In this document: positions 10,363-18,578 of the stretch, piece by piece
Layout of the letters: the number at the start of each line of letters is the position of its first letter
Position numbering within the stretch: the stretch's first letter is position 1
DNA from: Diplolepis rosae
Lineage: Eukaryota > Arthropoda > Insecta > Hymenoptera > Diplolepididae
Direction of reading: 5' to 3'
Assembly (NCBI GenBank): GCA_030998225.1
Contig: JAPYXD010000742.1
Coordinates: 2,976,001 to 3,040,000, forward strand
DNA length: 64,000 nt
Notes under the pieces: model-generated
What the model was told of the DNA's origin: nothing
The model's input: the letters and a program-made list of their open reading frames with translations, nothing else
The model's database searches: none
Program-made: the position numbers and the translations under genes

Positions 10363-11125
10363 GTCACGTCCCGCAAAATATTTGAATGTACCATAGGCAC
10401 AGGCAAGGTCTAGAGAAAAATTTAGGGAAGTTACTGAAGAGAGAGAGAAAACGACCTATTGAAAAGAGAGGTATAACTACGTCACAGATAGCGGGATACT
10501 GTGCAAGGCGTGACGTCACCTAAAAATATAAAAAGGACACGCCGCCAAGGCTAAGGCTAGTCTTGTGAGCAGAAATTATATGCTGGTTTCTAAAAACTTT
10601 GAAAAGGATTCACAGCGTCATATACGCGTTTATTCCAGTTTTTCCGAAGAACCGTGTCATAAATCCTCCGTGTTCCATTTTCAATCTTTGAAAAGATTTG
10701 AAAGTCAGTGTTAAGTGGGATAGCTATTATTGTCTTCCTCATACCAGTGGAATATTCGTTCTTGTCTTCCTCACACCAGTAGGATACATATTGCTGTCTT
10801 CGTCATACCAATGGAAGAATCAATCTCTCTCTGTCACACCTGTTAGGATCATGCATAAAAAAGAACCATTCACAACTCAGCAAAAGGTACCGAAAATTCT
10901 CTTTCTTCTTTACTCTTTACCTATTGCCTATGCCATTGCCTAAATACTTGTAAAATTGGAATGTTTGTATCAGTTTTAATGTAAAATAAATTCAATTTGT
11001 ATTACTTTACTAATCATTGTGTTCTTTACTGAATTATCCTCATCTCTAAGCGAGGATCACTCGATCCTCACCTAAAACGGGGAACCTTCGATCAAACTAA
11101 GTATGTACGTAGTTGTGACGTAACA
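10362..11125 (+). mobile_element. gypsy A 5' LTR
   Basis: The segment starts TGTCACGTCCCG and ends GTGACGTAACA, giving imperfect inverted ends bounded by TGT and ACA, as LTRs have. Inside are a TATA box (about 10526), a CRE-type TGACGTCA palindrome (10511-10518) and an AATAAA signal (about 10983). A primer-binding-like sequence follows immediately. No second copy of this LTR is in the window, so the LTR call rests on internal layout and termini. The length is about 764 bp. Confidence 0.6.
10511..10536 (+). promoter_or_regulatory. LTR promoter: CRE palindrome and TATA box
   Basis: A perfect TGACGTCA lies about 8 bp before AAATATAAAAAGG. CRE sites bind bZIP activators. The short spacing to a good TATA box suggests the core promoter of the LTR, with transcription expected to start near 10555-10565. 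Confidence 0.5.
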
Positions 11126-11138
11126 TACTTCCTTTTTT

Positions 11139-11157
11139 CTGGTGCATCGGCCGGGAA
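11139..11157 (+). other. candidate retroelement primer-binding site
   Basis: CTGGTGCATCGGCCGGGAA lies 13 bp inside the 3' end of the LTR. It has the TGG start and GC-rich body expected of a site complementary to a tRNA 3' end. The matching tRNA was not identified. Confidence 0.45.
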
Positions 11158-11581
11158 ACACAAGTCAATTGAAATTTAACACACTGGTTATTAATAGTGA
11201 ATAGATGAATTAATATGAAATATTACTTCAACTTGTAAACTTAAAATTTTAATAAAATAGGTTTGTTAGATCACAAAGGGATTTGACCTTGAGGCTAACC
11301 TTGATGATTTAATAATCAAATCATTTCTTTAAAATTTTATAATTTTTATAAATTGTATAAAATAAAATAAGTTTTGAAAAATCGCGCAAGGATCTGAGCT
11401 TGAGCCTAACTTGTTCAATCTAGAGAAAAAATAAATTGAGCATAACTCGAATCTTATCTGATCCTTGTTATAAACAATTTTATTTATTTAAAAACAATTT
11501 ATAATTTAAGGAATCAATAAAATGGATGATTATAATTCAGAAAACTCCTGACACGATGGTCTCTCTGATGGTCCAGTCTGA
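11158..11581. other. retroelement leader, AT-rich
   Basis: No coding frame recognised. Position between the LTR/primer site and gag suggests the 5' leader of gypsy A. Confidence 0.4.
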
Positions 11582-11893
11582 ACGGTTTTAGACGCTCATC
11601 GAGTCATTCGTCACACTTGTGATGAGGACGAGAGAGCTCGATGGGCGTCGGGAGAGAGACAACGGGGAGGGCCAGTTGAAATCGCATCGGGACCTGCACC
11701 CGAGGTCCTACGTTTCGGGTGGACTTGGCTGTCCACGTCGTTTGTGGGAGGAATCTCTTTGTTCCTCCCCTGGCTGGCGCGGCTAGTCAGTTTGCCAAAC
11801 GGGCGAATAGCCGCGGATGGAAGTTCCGGGCGAACGGATGACGGAAGAGTCGTACGCGACTTTAGGCTGGAAAAAACCACCCGTGAAGTTTAA
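11582..11893 (+). other. unassigned GC-rich open segment
   Basis: A 103-codon stretch without an ATG start is open between TGA (11579) and TAA (11891). It sits in a block (11550-11960) much richer in GC than the AT-rich gypsy sequence around it. It encodes an acidic/Arg-rich start (CDEDERARW) and a WLARLVSLPNG segment. I do not recognise a family. It may be the tail of a LINE open frame or another insert in the gypsy leader. The other five frames give nothing better. Confidence 0.3.
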
Positions 11894-12007
11894 ACAGGTT
11901 TTAACAGGTATGCCTAGATCCGTCCTAGGAGAGTCCCGTACAACGTCTATAAAAAATTTCGCCATTTTGCCTCCTCACCAAACAAAAAAAAAAGAAACAA
12001 AAAACCT

Positions 12008-13502
12008 TTAGAATCTACCCCAAAAGTTATAACACGTAGTCAAGCTAAACAAGATAGTCATCTGGTAAAAATAGTAGATCTCAATCAAAATGGTTGTTTG
12101 AAAATAAAACCAGTAGGAAATAGAGAATATTTAACTGGTAGTAAGTGAAGAAATATCCCTGATCCAATCACTACAGAACACGAATTAGATAAGACTCTAA
12201 AGTTAGATGATTCACGTTTAGACAAGGCTCTAATTAATAATCAAAGCATATCAAGTAAAAATTCAGAAAATACTAGCGGGTTTCATTCAAGTTTCTGTCC
12301 AGATTTAAGCATTGTAACAGGATCTAGTAATCACGATCAAACTCTAACGAACGAATTATCTTATTTGATGAATTCAAATTATTAAACTCAACAGTAATAA
12401 CAATAGACAATAGAACTTTCAAAGAGAAATTAAAAACCTCATTGACACGCGACTCCATAAAAAGTAACAACGACAGCGAAAACGACAAAAGGGTTACAGA
12501 AGTCGTAAATCAAGATAATCCCATAATAGTAAATAACGAAGAAATGGTGGTCCTTTTGTTCGATGGGAGTAACATCCCATTGTCACATTTTATTGAGGGT
12601 TGCATGGAGGCAAAAGCAGTGATACCGACACTTACAGCTCAAGAAAACCTCGCAACATTATTAAGAGGTAAATAATCTGGAGAGGCTAGAAAATCCATGT
12701 TCGGTTCAACTTATGCGACTATAGAAGAACTAATAGAAAAACTTAAAAGGGTATGTGCCCCTGACAAAAGCGTATACCAGTTACAGGGAGAACTAGGTAA
12801 TAAATTTATGAGGGAAAGAGAAAACGTACTTTCCTATGCCGCTAGGATAAAAGAAATTAACGACACAATCTAAGATGCTCACAGGCTCAATAATAATGGC
12901 CAGGTAGGCAATAATTTTAGACAAAACCTTGAAAGAGACGTAATTCAATGTTCTCTACGTGATTTGCGTCCTGAACTAGAAATTCGCGTAGTAAAAAAGG
13001 ACACATTCAAGGAAGTAATTATTGATACAATGAATACTGAACGACGATCGGCTGCAAATTCGGTACTGCGAAGAAATGGAAATACGGATTACTTAAAAAC
13101 TGAAGAATCCATTAATAATATGAATAATAAACGACAATGCTCGCAGGACATCGAAGTCGAGACCAAGCTGAGACGAATCCAAGGCGCGATAGGTCCTGTG
13201 AGCATTGTCGCCAGTCTCGTAATTTCCCGAATTCTGTGCATTGGCACGTATGAAGAAAAAGAAGAAGAATAAGAAGAAGATTGTGCTCCGCTGTATGGCT
13301 GTATGCGCACGCGCAGTTCAATTTTAAAATTACACTCCTCTGTAGCGCAATACATAACATTGCGCTATTCTTAACTGTAGCGAAAAAACGAGTTTACGCA
13401 CTGGATGTACATAAAACTATTTGTTTAATTTGTATAAAACAAGGTCACACAACTGAAAAATGTTTTCATTTTAGTAAAGCTCAATGGTTAAAAAAGCAGT
13501 AA
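12008..13502 (+). pseudogene. gypsy A gag with CCHC zinc knuckle, broken
   Basis: Gag, the structural protein of the retrotransposon particle, can be traced in pieces. An N-terminal part (ITRSQAKQDS onwards) holds stops. At 12442-12960 is the capsid-like helical region (FDGSNIPLSHFIEGC, LTAQENLATLLRGK, LIEKLKRVCAPDKS), with a TAA at 12673. LRPELEIRVVKK and a helical stretch follow to 13135. A 13135-13380 insert breaks the frame. It resumes at KKRVYALDVHKTICLICIKQ, giving a knuckle C-x2-C-x4-H-x4-C at 13422-13463, which binds packaged RNA in this family. An Asn-rich tail follows. Several stops and the insert make it non-functional. Confidence 0.8.
13135..13380 (+). mobile_element. short insert with 16-bp hairpin inside gag
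   Basis: The gag frame stops making sense at about 13135 and resumes at about 13380. The intervening sequence is richer in GC. Its left end (ACAATGCTCGCAGGAC, 13135-13150) is complementary, with one mismatch, to GTCCTGTGAGCATTGT (13194-13209). An AAGAAGAAGAA run follows. It looks like a non-autonomous insertion, and the class is unknown. Confidence 0.45.
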
Positions 13503-13800
13503 TAATAATTATGCAAGACATTTTCCACATAACAATTTTTTAAGAAATAAAAATCATAATTTTAATAATAACAAAAATAATTTTTTGCAAAATAGAAATA
13601 ACAATTACAGAAATAATAATAATAATAATTTACAAAAGGATACAACAATAACAATAATTTCCCTAGAAATGTGTACAATAATAATAAAAATGTTAAGACA
13701 ATAATAGACAATTGAATCCAGGACAGTATAAAAACTTCAACTCAGGACAGTTTTAAAATCGAAATAAACCATATGAAAATAGATATTTAAATAACGAAGA
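13503..13800 (+). repeat. AAT/AAC-rich low-complexity tract (gag tail)
   Basis: Runs of AAT and AAC codons would encode an Asn-rich tail joining gag to pol. It behaves as a simple-sequence region with frame-disrupting slippage. Confidence 0.7.
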
Positions 13801-14290
13801 TTTATCAAGTAAAATATCAAATAACGTTTTAAGAATTAAATATTCTCTGATCAACTCTTGTAAAATTTATAATGTAACAGACGAAGAGAGAGTAGGGTGT
13901 ATTAAAAAACTTCTTCGATTAGACCATTTAAATAAAGATGAATATGAACATGTAGAAAAATTAATTAAAAATAATGCAGACAGATTTCAAATCCCAGGAG
14001 AACCACTTGAAGCTACTAATGTATTACAATATTCAATTCCTACTGTAGATGACTCCAATTTCTTCAAGACACTATAGATTCCCCCCTGTTCGCAAAGAAT
14101 AAATCACAAGACAAGTCGATGAATTATTAAAAAATAAACTGATTAAACCCTCAAAATCACCCTATAACACTCCAGTATGGATAGTTCCTAAAACACCTGA
14201 TTCTCAAGGAAAAATAAAATGGAGAATGGTTCTCGATTTTCATGAATTGAATGAAGAAACAATTCGCGATTCCTATCCTCTACGTGACTT
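13801..14290 (+). pseudogene. gypsy A reverse transcriptase, N-terminal part
   Basis: Plus-strand codons read the segment leading into reverse transcriptase: LNKDEYEHVEKLIKNNADRF, then FPPVRKE, ITRQVDELLKNKLIKPSKSP and YNTPVWIVPK, then KWRMVLDFHELNEET. This is fingers-domain sequence of Ty3/gypsy reverse transcriptase, including the L-D-F-[RH]-x-L-N motif. It ends near YPL at 14290. The palm with the Y-x-D-D active site is missing, and a minus-strand mariner follows directly. Two stops lie near 14074-14103. The rest of pol resumes at 15387 as RNase H. Confidence 0.8.
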
Positions 14291-15205
14291 TCTGCAAGGC
14301 CTGCAAAATACTCCTCTATGACGGCTATAACCTCTTCGTTTGATGAAAAATGCTTCCCACGAAGGAATTTCTTGAGGTGCGGGAACAGCCAGAAGTCAGA
14401 GGGAGCTAAATCAGGCGAATAAGGTGGATGCTGCAACAATTCGTACTTTAATTCGGTTATTTTAGTGATGGTTTTTTGAGCTGTGTGAGCGGGTGCATTG
14501 TCTTGATGAAAAAGGATTTTTTTCTTCTGCAAACCGGGTCTTTTTTCACGAATTTTTGCATCTAATTGATCCAAAAGGTTACAATAATATTCAGAATTTA
14601 TTGTTTTGCCAGTTTGGAGATAATCCATCAACAAAATCCCTTTGGCATCCCAAAAAACTGATGCTAACACCTTCTTCGCCGATTTCTGGACACGAACTCG
14701 CTTCGGTGCCGAAGTGCCTGGTTCACACCACTCCTTGGCCTCTTGTTTTGATTCAGGATCATGATGGAAGACCCAAGTCTCATCCATAGTGATGAATCGA
14801 CGCAAAAAATCCTTTTTATACTTTCGAAAACGCTCCAAATGTTGCTAAGAAAGTCGCATTCGAACGTGTTTTTGTTCCATTGTGAGCGAATGCGGCACCC
14901 ATTCTGCACAGAGCTTTCTGAAACCCAAAACTTCACGTAAAATATGACTCACACTGCCTAATGAGAACCATATCCTGTACTTTTGCTATGAATGCTGGTG
15001 TTGATGCACTTTTTGGACGTCCTGAGCGTGGATCGTCTTCAACGCTTTTTCGAACACGTCTAAACTCTAAAACCCATCGATGCACAGTTGGAAATGAAGG
15101 AGCAGCTTCCTTTAACACTTTTACCATTTTTGTATTAATTCCCGTTGCTGATAAACCTTCCAAAACAAAGAATTTTATCACTGCACGATTTTCGGTTTTT
15201 TCCAT
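14291..15205 (-). pseudogene. mariner DD34D transposase
   Basis: The ATG at 15205 opens MEKTENRAVIKFF, the usual mariner start with its paired helix-turn-helix N-terminus, followed by the linker DDPRSGRPKSAST. After a frame change and a loss of roughly 18 codons near 14935, the catalytic domain is clear. FLRRFITMDETWVFHH carries the first Asp, LFHQDNAPAHTA the second and YSPDLAPSDFWLF the third. There are 34 residues between the last two, the signature of true mariners. The C-terminus ends after EEYFAGLAES at the truncation. All three catalytic Asp codons survive, but the frameshift, a stop near 14846 and the missing end inactivate it. The subfamily was not determined. Confidence 0.85.
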
Positions 15206-15384
15206 TGTACAAAAATAAGCTGACACGTTAACTTCAAATGGCTTGTAAACAAACAATGAATTAACAGAGTGGAATGACACTTTGGGTATGTTCATATGAA
15301 AGATGAAATCTTAAAATGGCGTAGAAATTTTTGTTCTTCTACTGCTCTATAGATGTCGCTTTCAAAACTTTTTGAACAACCTAG
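14291..15384 (-). mobile_element. mariner (DD34D) element, 3'-truncated
   Basis: The minus-strand 5' end is at about 15384, where CTAGGTTGTTCAAAAAG follows a TA dinucleotide, as expected for a mariner terminal inverted repeat at a TA target. The other end is lost: the transposase frame breaks off at about 14291 against reverse transcriptase sequence. The insertion sits between the RT and RNase H of gypsy A, so it is younger than that element. Confidence 0.75.
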
Positions 15385-15386
15385 TA

Positions 15387-15825
15387 ACAGGCGATTTATT
15401 GATGATTTTTCAAAATTGCAAGCCCTTTAAATCAACTTCTAAAAAAGGATATACCTTTTAAATGGACAGAAAAACAACAAACAGCTTTCGATTTTTTGAA
15501 AGCAAAATTATGTGAAGAACCACTTTTACAATGACCAGATTTTTCTCAACCTCTAGTTTGGTTTCAAAATTTTAAAGACCCTTTTTGATGAGTTTCACGT
15601 TGGAGATTGAAACTTGCAGAATATGATTTTGATGTAGTTTACAAGGCAGGGAAAATGAATGTACATGCAGACACCCTCTGAAGAAACCCTATTGATGATA
15701 ACAAAGAGAAATCAAGATATTTACAAGTTGATGACAATTATACCTTTATGACTTCTGAAGAAAAAATGTTTTCCAAGAAAACTTTCACAAGGAATAAACA
15801 AGAAAATTCTTAAAATGAGGTAAAA
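15387..15825 (+). pseudogene. gypsy A RNase H region fragment
   Basis: The frame resumes with RRFIDDFSKLQA, then IPFKWTEKQQTAFDFLKAKL and EEPLLQ. This is the RT thumb/connection and RNase H entry of Ty3/gypsy pol. A second part reads RWRLKLAEYDFDVVYKAGK and MNVHADTL, then NPIDD, the RNase H end. The middle of RNase H, with its T-D-A-S catalytic start, is deleted around 15580. The element is interrupted at about 15826 by element Z and continues at about 17300. Confidence 0.8.
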
Positions 15826-16049
15826 CCTTGCAACGTGGTAAATAACGTTAAATTCTTCTACCTCGACCGACAACGACAGGGTCGAGCCCAAGCCACCTTT
15901 TTTAATTAAAACTCGACATTGTCAGGGATAGTCTAAGAGCTGCTCGAAAAATTCTTTTATTTTTAATTGTTTTTCTGGCCGTTTTCCTTTTTTTTGTTTC
16001 ATTGATAGCACCAGTTTGAAAGGCGCCGCCAAAGAGATCGATGTGTTAC

Positions 16050-16300
16050 CATCGCACGTCAGAGGGTTTCACAGGCTAGCCACAGAGGGCATCACCCGGC
16101 AGGCATGGCATCTGAAACGACCACGTGCTGCAGCCCATGGTTTCCAACACCGTCACACCATTATTATTATAATTAATATAAAAAGGGCATGGCGAGTTGG
16201 AATAATCATAAATTACATTATATGTTGTATATTAGCTTTGTCTGTTTGTAACTGCTGTGTTGTGCAGTACAAACTCTACGTAGTTTAAACGCATCCCTCT
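16050..16300 (+). mobile_element. 251-bp insert within element Z copy 3
   Basis: Copy 2 reads GTGTTACGTCGACGTTTTAAGCC without interruption. Copy 3 has about 250 bp between GTGTTAC and ACGTTTTAAGCC. The insert's ends carry ACGTCAGAGGG and CCCTCTACGT, which are imperfect inverted repeats. No open frame of note is inside. A deletion in copy 2 is the alternative, but the inverted ends favour an insertion here. Confidence 0.5.
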
Positions 16301-16518
16301 ACGTTTTAAGCCAATGGGGCAAGCTGACCGATAGACGCTTCAGCTTATTGGTTGCCTGGCGCCGTCGTCCTCACAAGACGAGTCACCCGCGCAAACCTAA
16401 GTTTCATGCGCGTGCGCCAGCCTTCCCAGCTGATGTAATAAAACTTCGCGACACCTTCGGCGCGCAGCTTTATTCTGTCATTGTCAGGAGAGCGGCAGGT
16501 AGCCAAGCGTCAGTGTAC

Positions 16519-16663
16519 GCAGAACGTGGACGTAAACGGCCCCAACCATGGACCCTACCAGCTCATGGCTTCTTCCTCGCTCCACTGCCATAGGTTGGTC
16601 GAATGAGAAAGACACAATGAGCTCGAAGCATCGATGGTGGGGGCCGCTTCGTCCACGTTCTGC
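16519..16663. repeat. large imperfect inverted repeat
   Basis: Arms 16519-16548 and 16635-16663 pair over about 29 bp with roughly five mismatches (core GCAGAACGTGGACG), enclosing an 86-bp loop. It lies between the possible polyadenylation region and the ATG of element Z. It could form a structured leader RNA. Confidence 0.65.
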
Positions 16664-16713
16664 GAACACTGCCAAGCATCAATGATTTTATTGATTAATT
16701 CGATTAATTCCTA

Positions 16714-16776
16714 ATGGACGCCTCGACTAACTTCGACCTGGAGGAAGTGGGGCGCGAGATCGCGGCCAGATCCCTG
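16714..16776 (+). other. element Z first-exon-like segment with splice donor
   Basis: The ATG opens MDASTNFDLEEVGREIAARS, and after exactly 21 codons GTAAGT follows. In copy 2 (minus strand near 7419-7357) a similar peptide start, MDADSGFDLE, also runs into GTAAGT. A branch-like CTAAG and TTTTATTTTCAG end a possible 364-nt intron at 17140. Joining there reaches a stop within three codons, so the true downstream exon is uncertain. Conservation of the donor across two diverged copies is the main support. Confidence 0.4.
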
Positions 16777-17299
16777 GTAAGTCTTTGAGACTTTATTCCG
16801 GGCCATAATAAATTTATTTCTTTAAACCGCGTGGCTTCCAGGCCTTCTCAGGTGCCATCTGCCACTGTTGGACACGATATTTTAATGCTTTGTATCGTTC
16901 TTTTTTTCAAATTTATATTGAGCCAGGGCCTTGCCCATTAACAAAGAAATTGTAGCTTCAGTTAATTTACACGCTACTTTATTTAATTTTTCTTTATGCG
17001 AGAGCTCCTACGCTTTTAGGTTAAGTTCCTTCCTTAACCTAAAAACATTACCTGATCCGAACTCCCGAATCCATTCCAGCCCTAGCCGGAATCCCTGCTT
17101 AGCTTTGCTTTTCGTTTGCATGCTAAGTTTTTATTTTCAGGGTCTCTAATTTTATAAATATGGCGTCGGGAGACGCCAAGCGCTCATCCTAGAAGCCGCC
17201 TTAGTAACGCAGGTGACACCGGGGGTAATCCCGAATCCTCGGGTCCGCCTTGTTAAATGCATTTTTATTTTTGACGTTTCAGCGGAGGTCACCCGTTAT

Positions 17300-18390
17300 A
17301 ACCTTTAAAACGAAGAAATTTGAATTCACAAGTCGTACCAGACGACGTAGATCATTTGAGCAAAATTTCGGAAGCCCAAATATTAACTCGAAAATACCAC
17401 AATTTTTTCAAGACTTTCTTAGTGAAGAATCATTTAGTGAGATTGGTAAGAATATTTTAAAGTACACAAATGTATACAAAAATCTAGCTTCAAGACTTAT
17501 TTTTGTTTCAATATTTTTAATATGCGAAAATTTATCATGGAAAATTTTTCTTCTAAACCTCATGTGAAAAAAGCACGAGGTAGGCCAAGGAATAATCTAC
17601 TTACAAATTTAAAAATTATTCCCTCTGAAACAAAAAGAAAGAGAGGTAGACCAAGGAAACAAATATATGAAAATGAATTATCAGAAATATATTCGTAAAA
17701 AGGAAGACGAACAAAAGTTGAATCAGATTCCGACTCTGATCCTGATTATTCAGATTATTTAAAACAAACTGAAGCAAAAAACACAAAAAAGAAGAATACC
17801 AAGCAAAAAAATATTACTCAACTTCAAAGCGAAGAAAGTGAAAATTATTTTTCAACCTCAGAAGATGACATCAACGATATTGAAACCTCACACGAAGGGA
17901 ATGATGGAGAAAATTAAGGAGGAAATTTCAAAATAATTTTGAAGATGATTGAAGAGAATTTCGAAAAGAATTTCGAAAAGAATTTTGAACCGAATTTTGA
18001 AAAAAAAATTGATGAGGAAAATTTTAATTAGAAATTTGAAGAAAAACAAGAAGAAAACTTGCAAAAAAAATTTGAAGAGCATTATTTTAAAGAAAGTTTG
18101 ATACAAAACCGAAGATTTCAAATAAATAAACCTCCTCCTATATACTCTCAAACAGAAGAAATTATAAAGAGAAAAAATATAGTTGAATTTCGCGATCAAT
18201 TAACTATGTGAAAAGATAATTATGCATATTTTGTTACGACAAATGGAACCCCTCTCGATAACGGGTCAGAAACCTTAGAAAAACGCGAAACTTTACAAAA
18301 ATTCAAAAATTTACAAAATGCAATAGCAAAAGAGATTGAAAAAGGAAACTGCTACCATTTTGCCCTTCCGATTGAAATAGAAACTGAGGA
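17300..18390 (+). pseudogene. gypsy A pol linker with AT-hook motifs
   Basis: Between the RNase H remnant and integrase lies a long basic/acidic stretch in broken frames. It includes RTRRRRSFEQ, then two AT-hook cores, ARGRPRNN (about 17570-17596) and KRGRPRKQ (about 17640-17663). A DSDSDPDYSDYL acidic run, Glu/Asn/Phe-rich repeats (17935-18075) and a closing LDNGSETLEKR segment follow. AT-hooks bind the minor groove of AT-rich DNA, so a targeting or packaging role for this linker is conceivable. Several stops are present. Placement in gypsy A follows from its position and its direct continuation into the integrase part at 18579. Confidence 0.5.
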
Positions 18391-18578
18391 CAATTGAGGG
18401 TGCGCATGTAATAACCCTCTAGGCGCTCGGTCAGTTGGCTGAGCGGAGAGGAGACGCGACAACTGAGAAGCCGAATTTTTCCCGAAATGAAATTTCAGCT
18501 AATCAGTTATCACGTCTCCCCTCCGCTCGACCTACTGGCCGACCGACTAGATGGTTATTGCATGCAAGCCCTCAATTT
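18391..18578. mobile_element. palindromic MITE-like element
   Basis: The left arm (18391-18465) and right arm (18504-18578) are reverse complements over about 75 bp with scattered mismatches. The outer ends are AATTGAGGG and CCCTCAATT, and about 38 bp form the loop. It splits the gypsy A frame between the linker and the integrase zinc domain. It has no coding capacity. Near-complete palindromes of this size are typical of small non-autonomous DNA elements. Confidence 0.75.

Larger units (their letters stand above)
15826..17295 (+). mobile_element. element Z, copy 3 (longest)
   Basis: The left end is TTGCAACGTGGTAAATAACG at about 15833. It shares with copy 2 the TCGAGCCCAAG, AGGGATAGTC and GGCCGTTTT blocks, TTTTAAGCCAATGGGG, CAGCTGATGTAATAAAAC and the CG-rich hairpin before TTATTCTG. 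It then continues through a large inverted repeat (16519-16663), an ATG-led 63-nt segment, a GTAAGT donor and a plausible intron to 17140. It interrupts the gypsy A pol between RNase H and the linker. The right boundary near 17295 is set only by where gypsy-like codons resume. Confidence 0.6.

Noticed and set aside
10362..11125. Solo LTR
   Set aside because: A primer-binding-like site and gag follow, and the interrupted integrase does not resume on the far side, so a full element start is more likely.
11611..11880. rRNA-derived or senescence-type frame from the GC-rich block
   Set aside because: No stretch matches conserved rRNA motifs I know; composition alone is not enough.
16016..16288. 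90-codon frame in element Z
   Set aside because: It spans the border of the 251-bp insert and has an isoleucine-rich run from an ATT repeat; it is not shared with copy 2.
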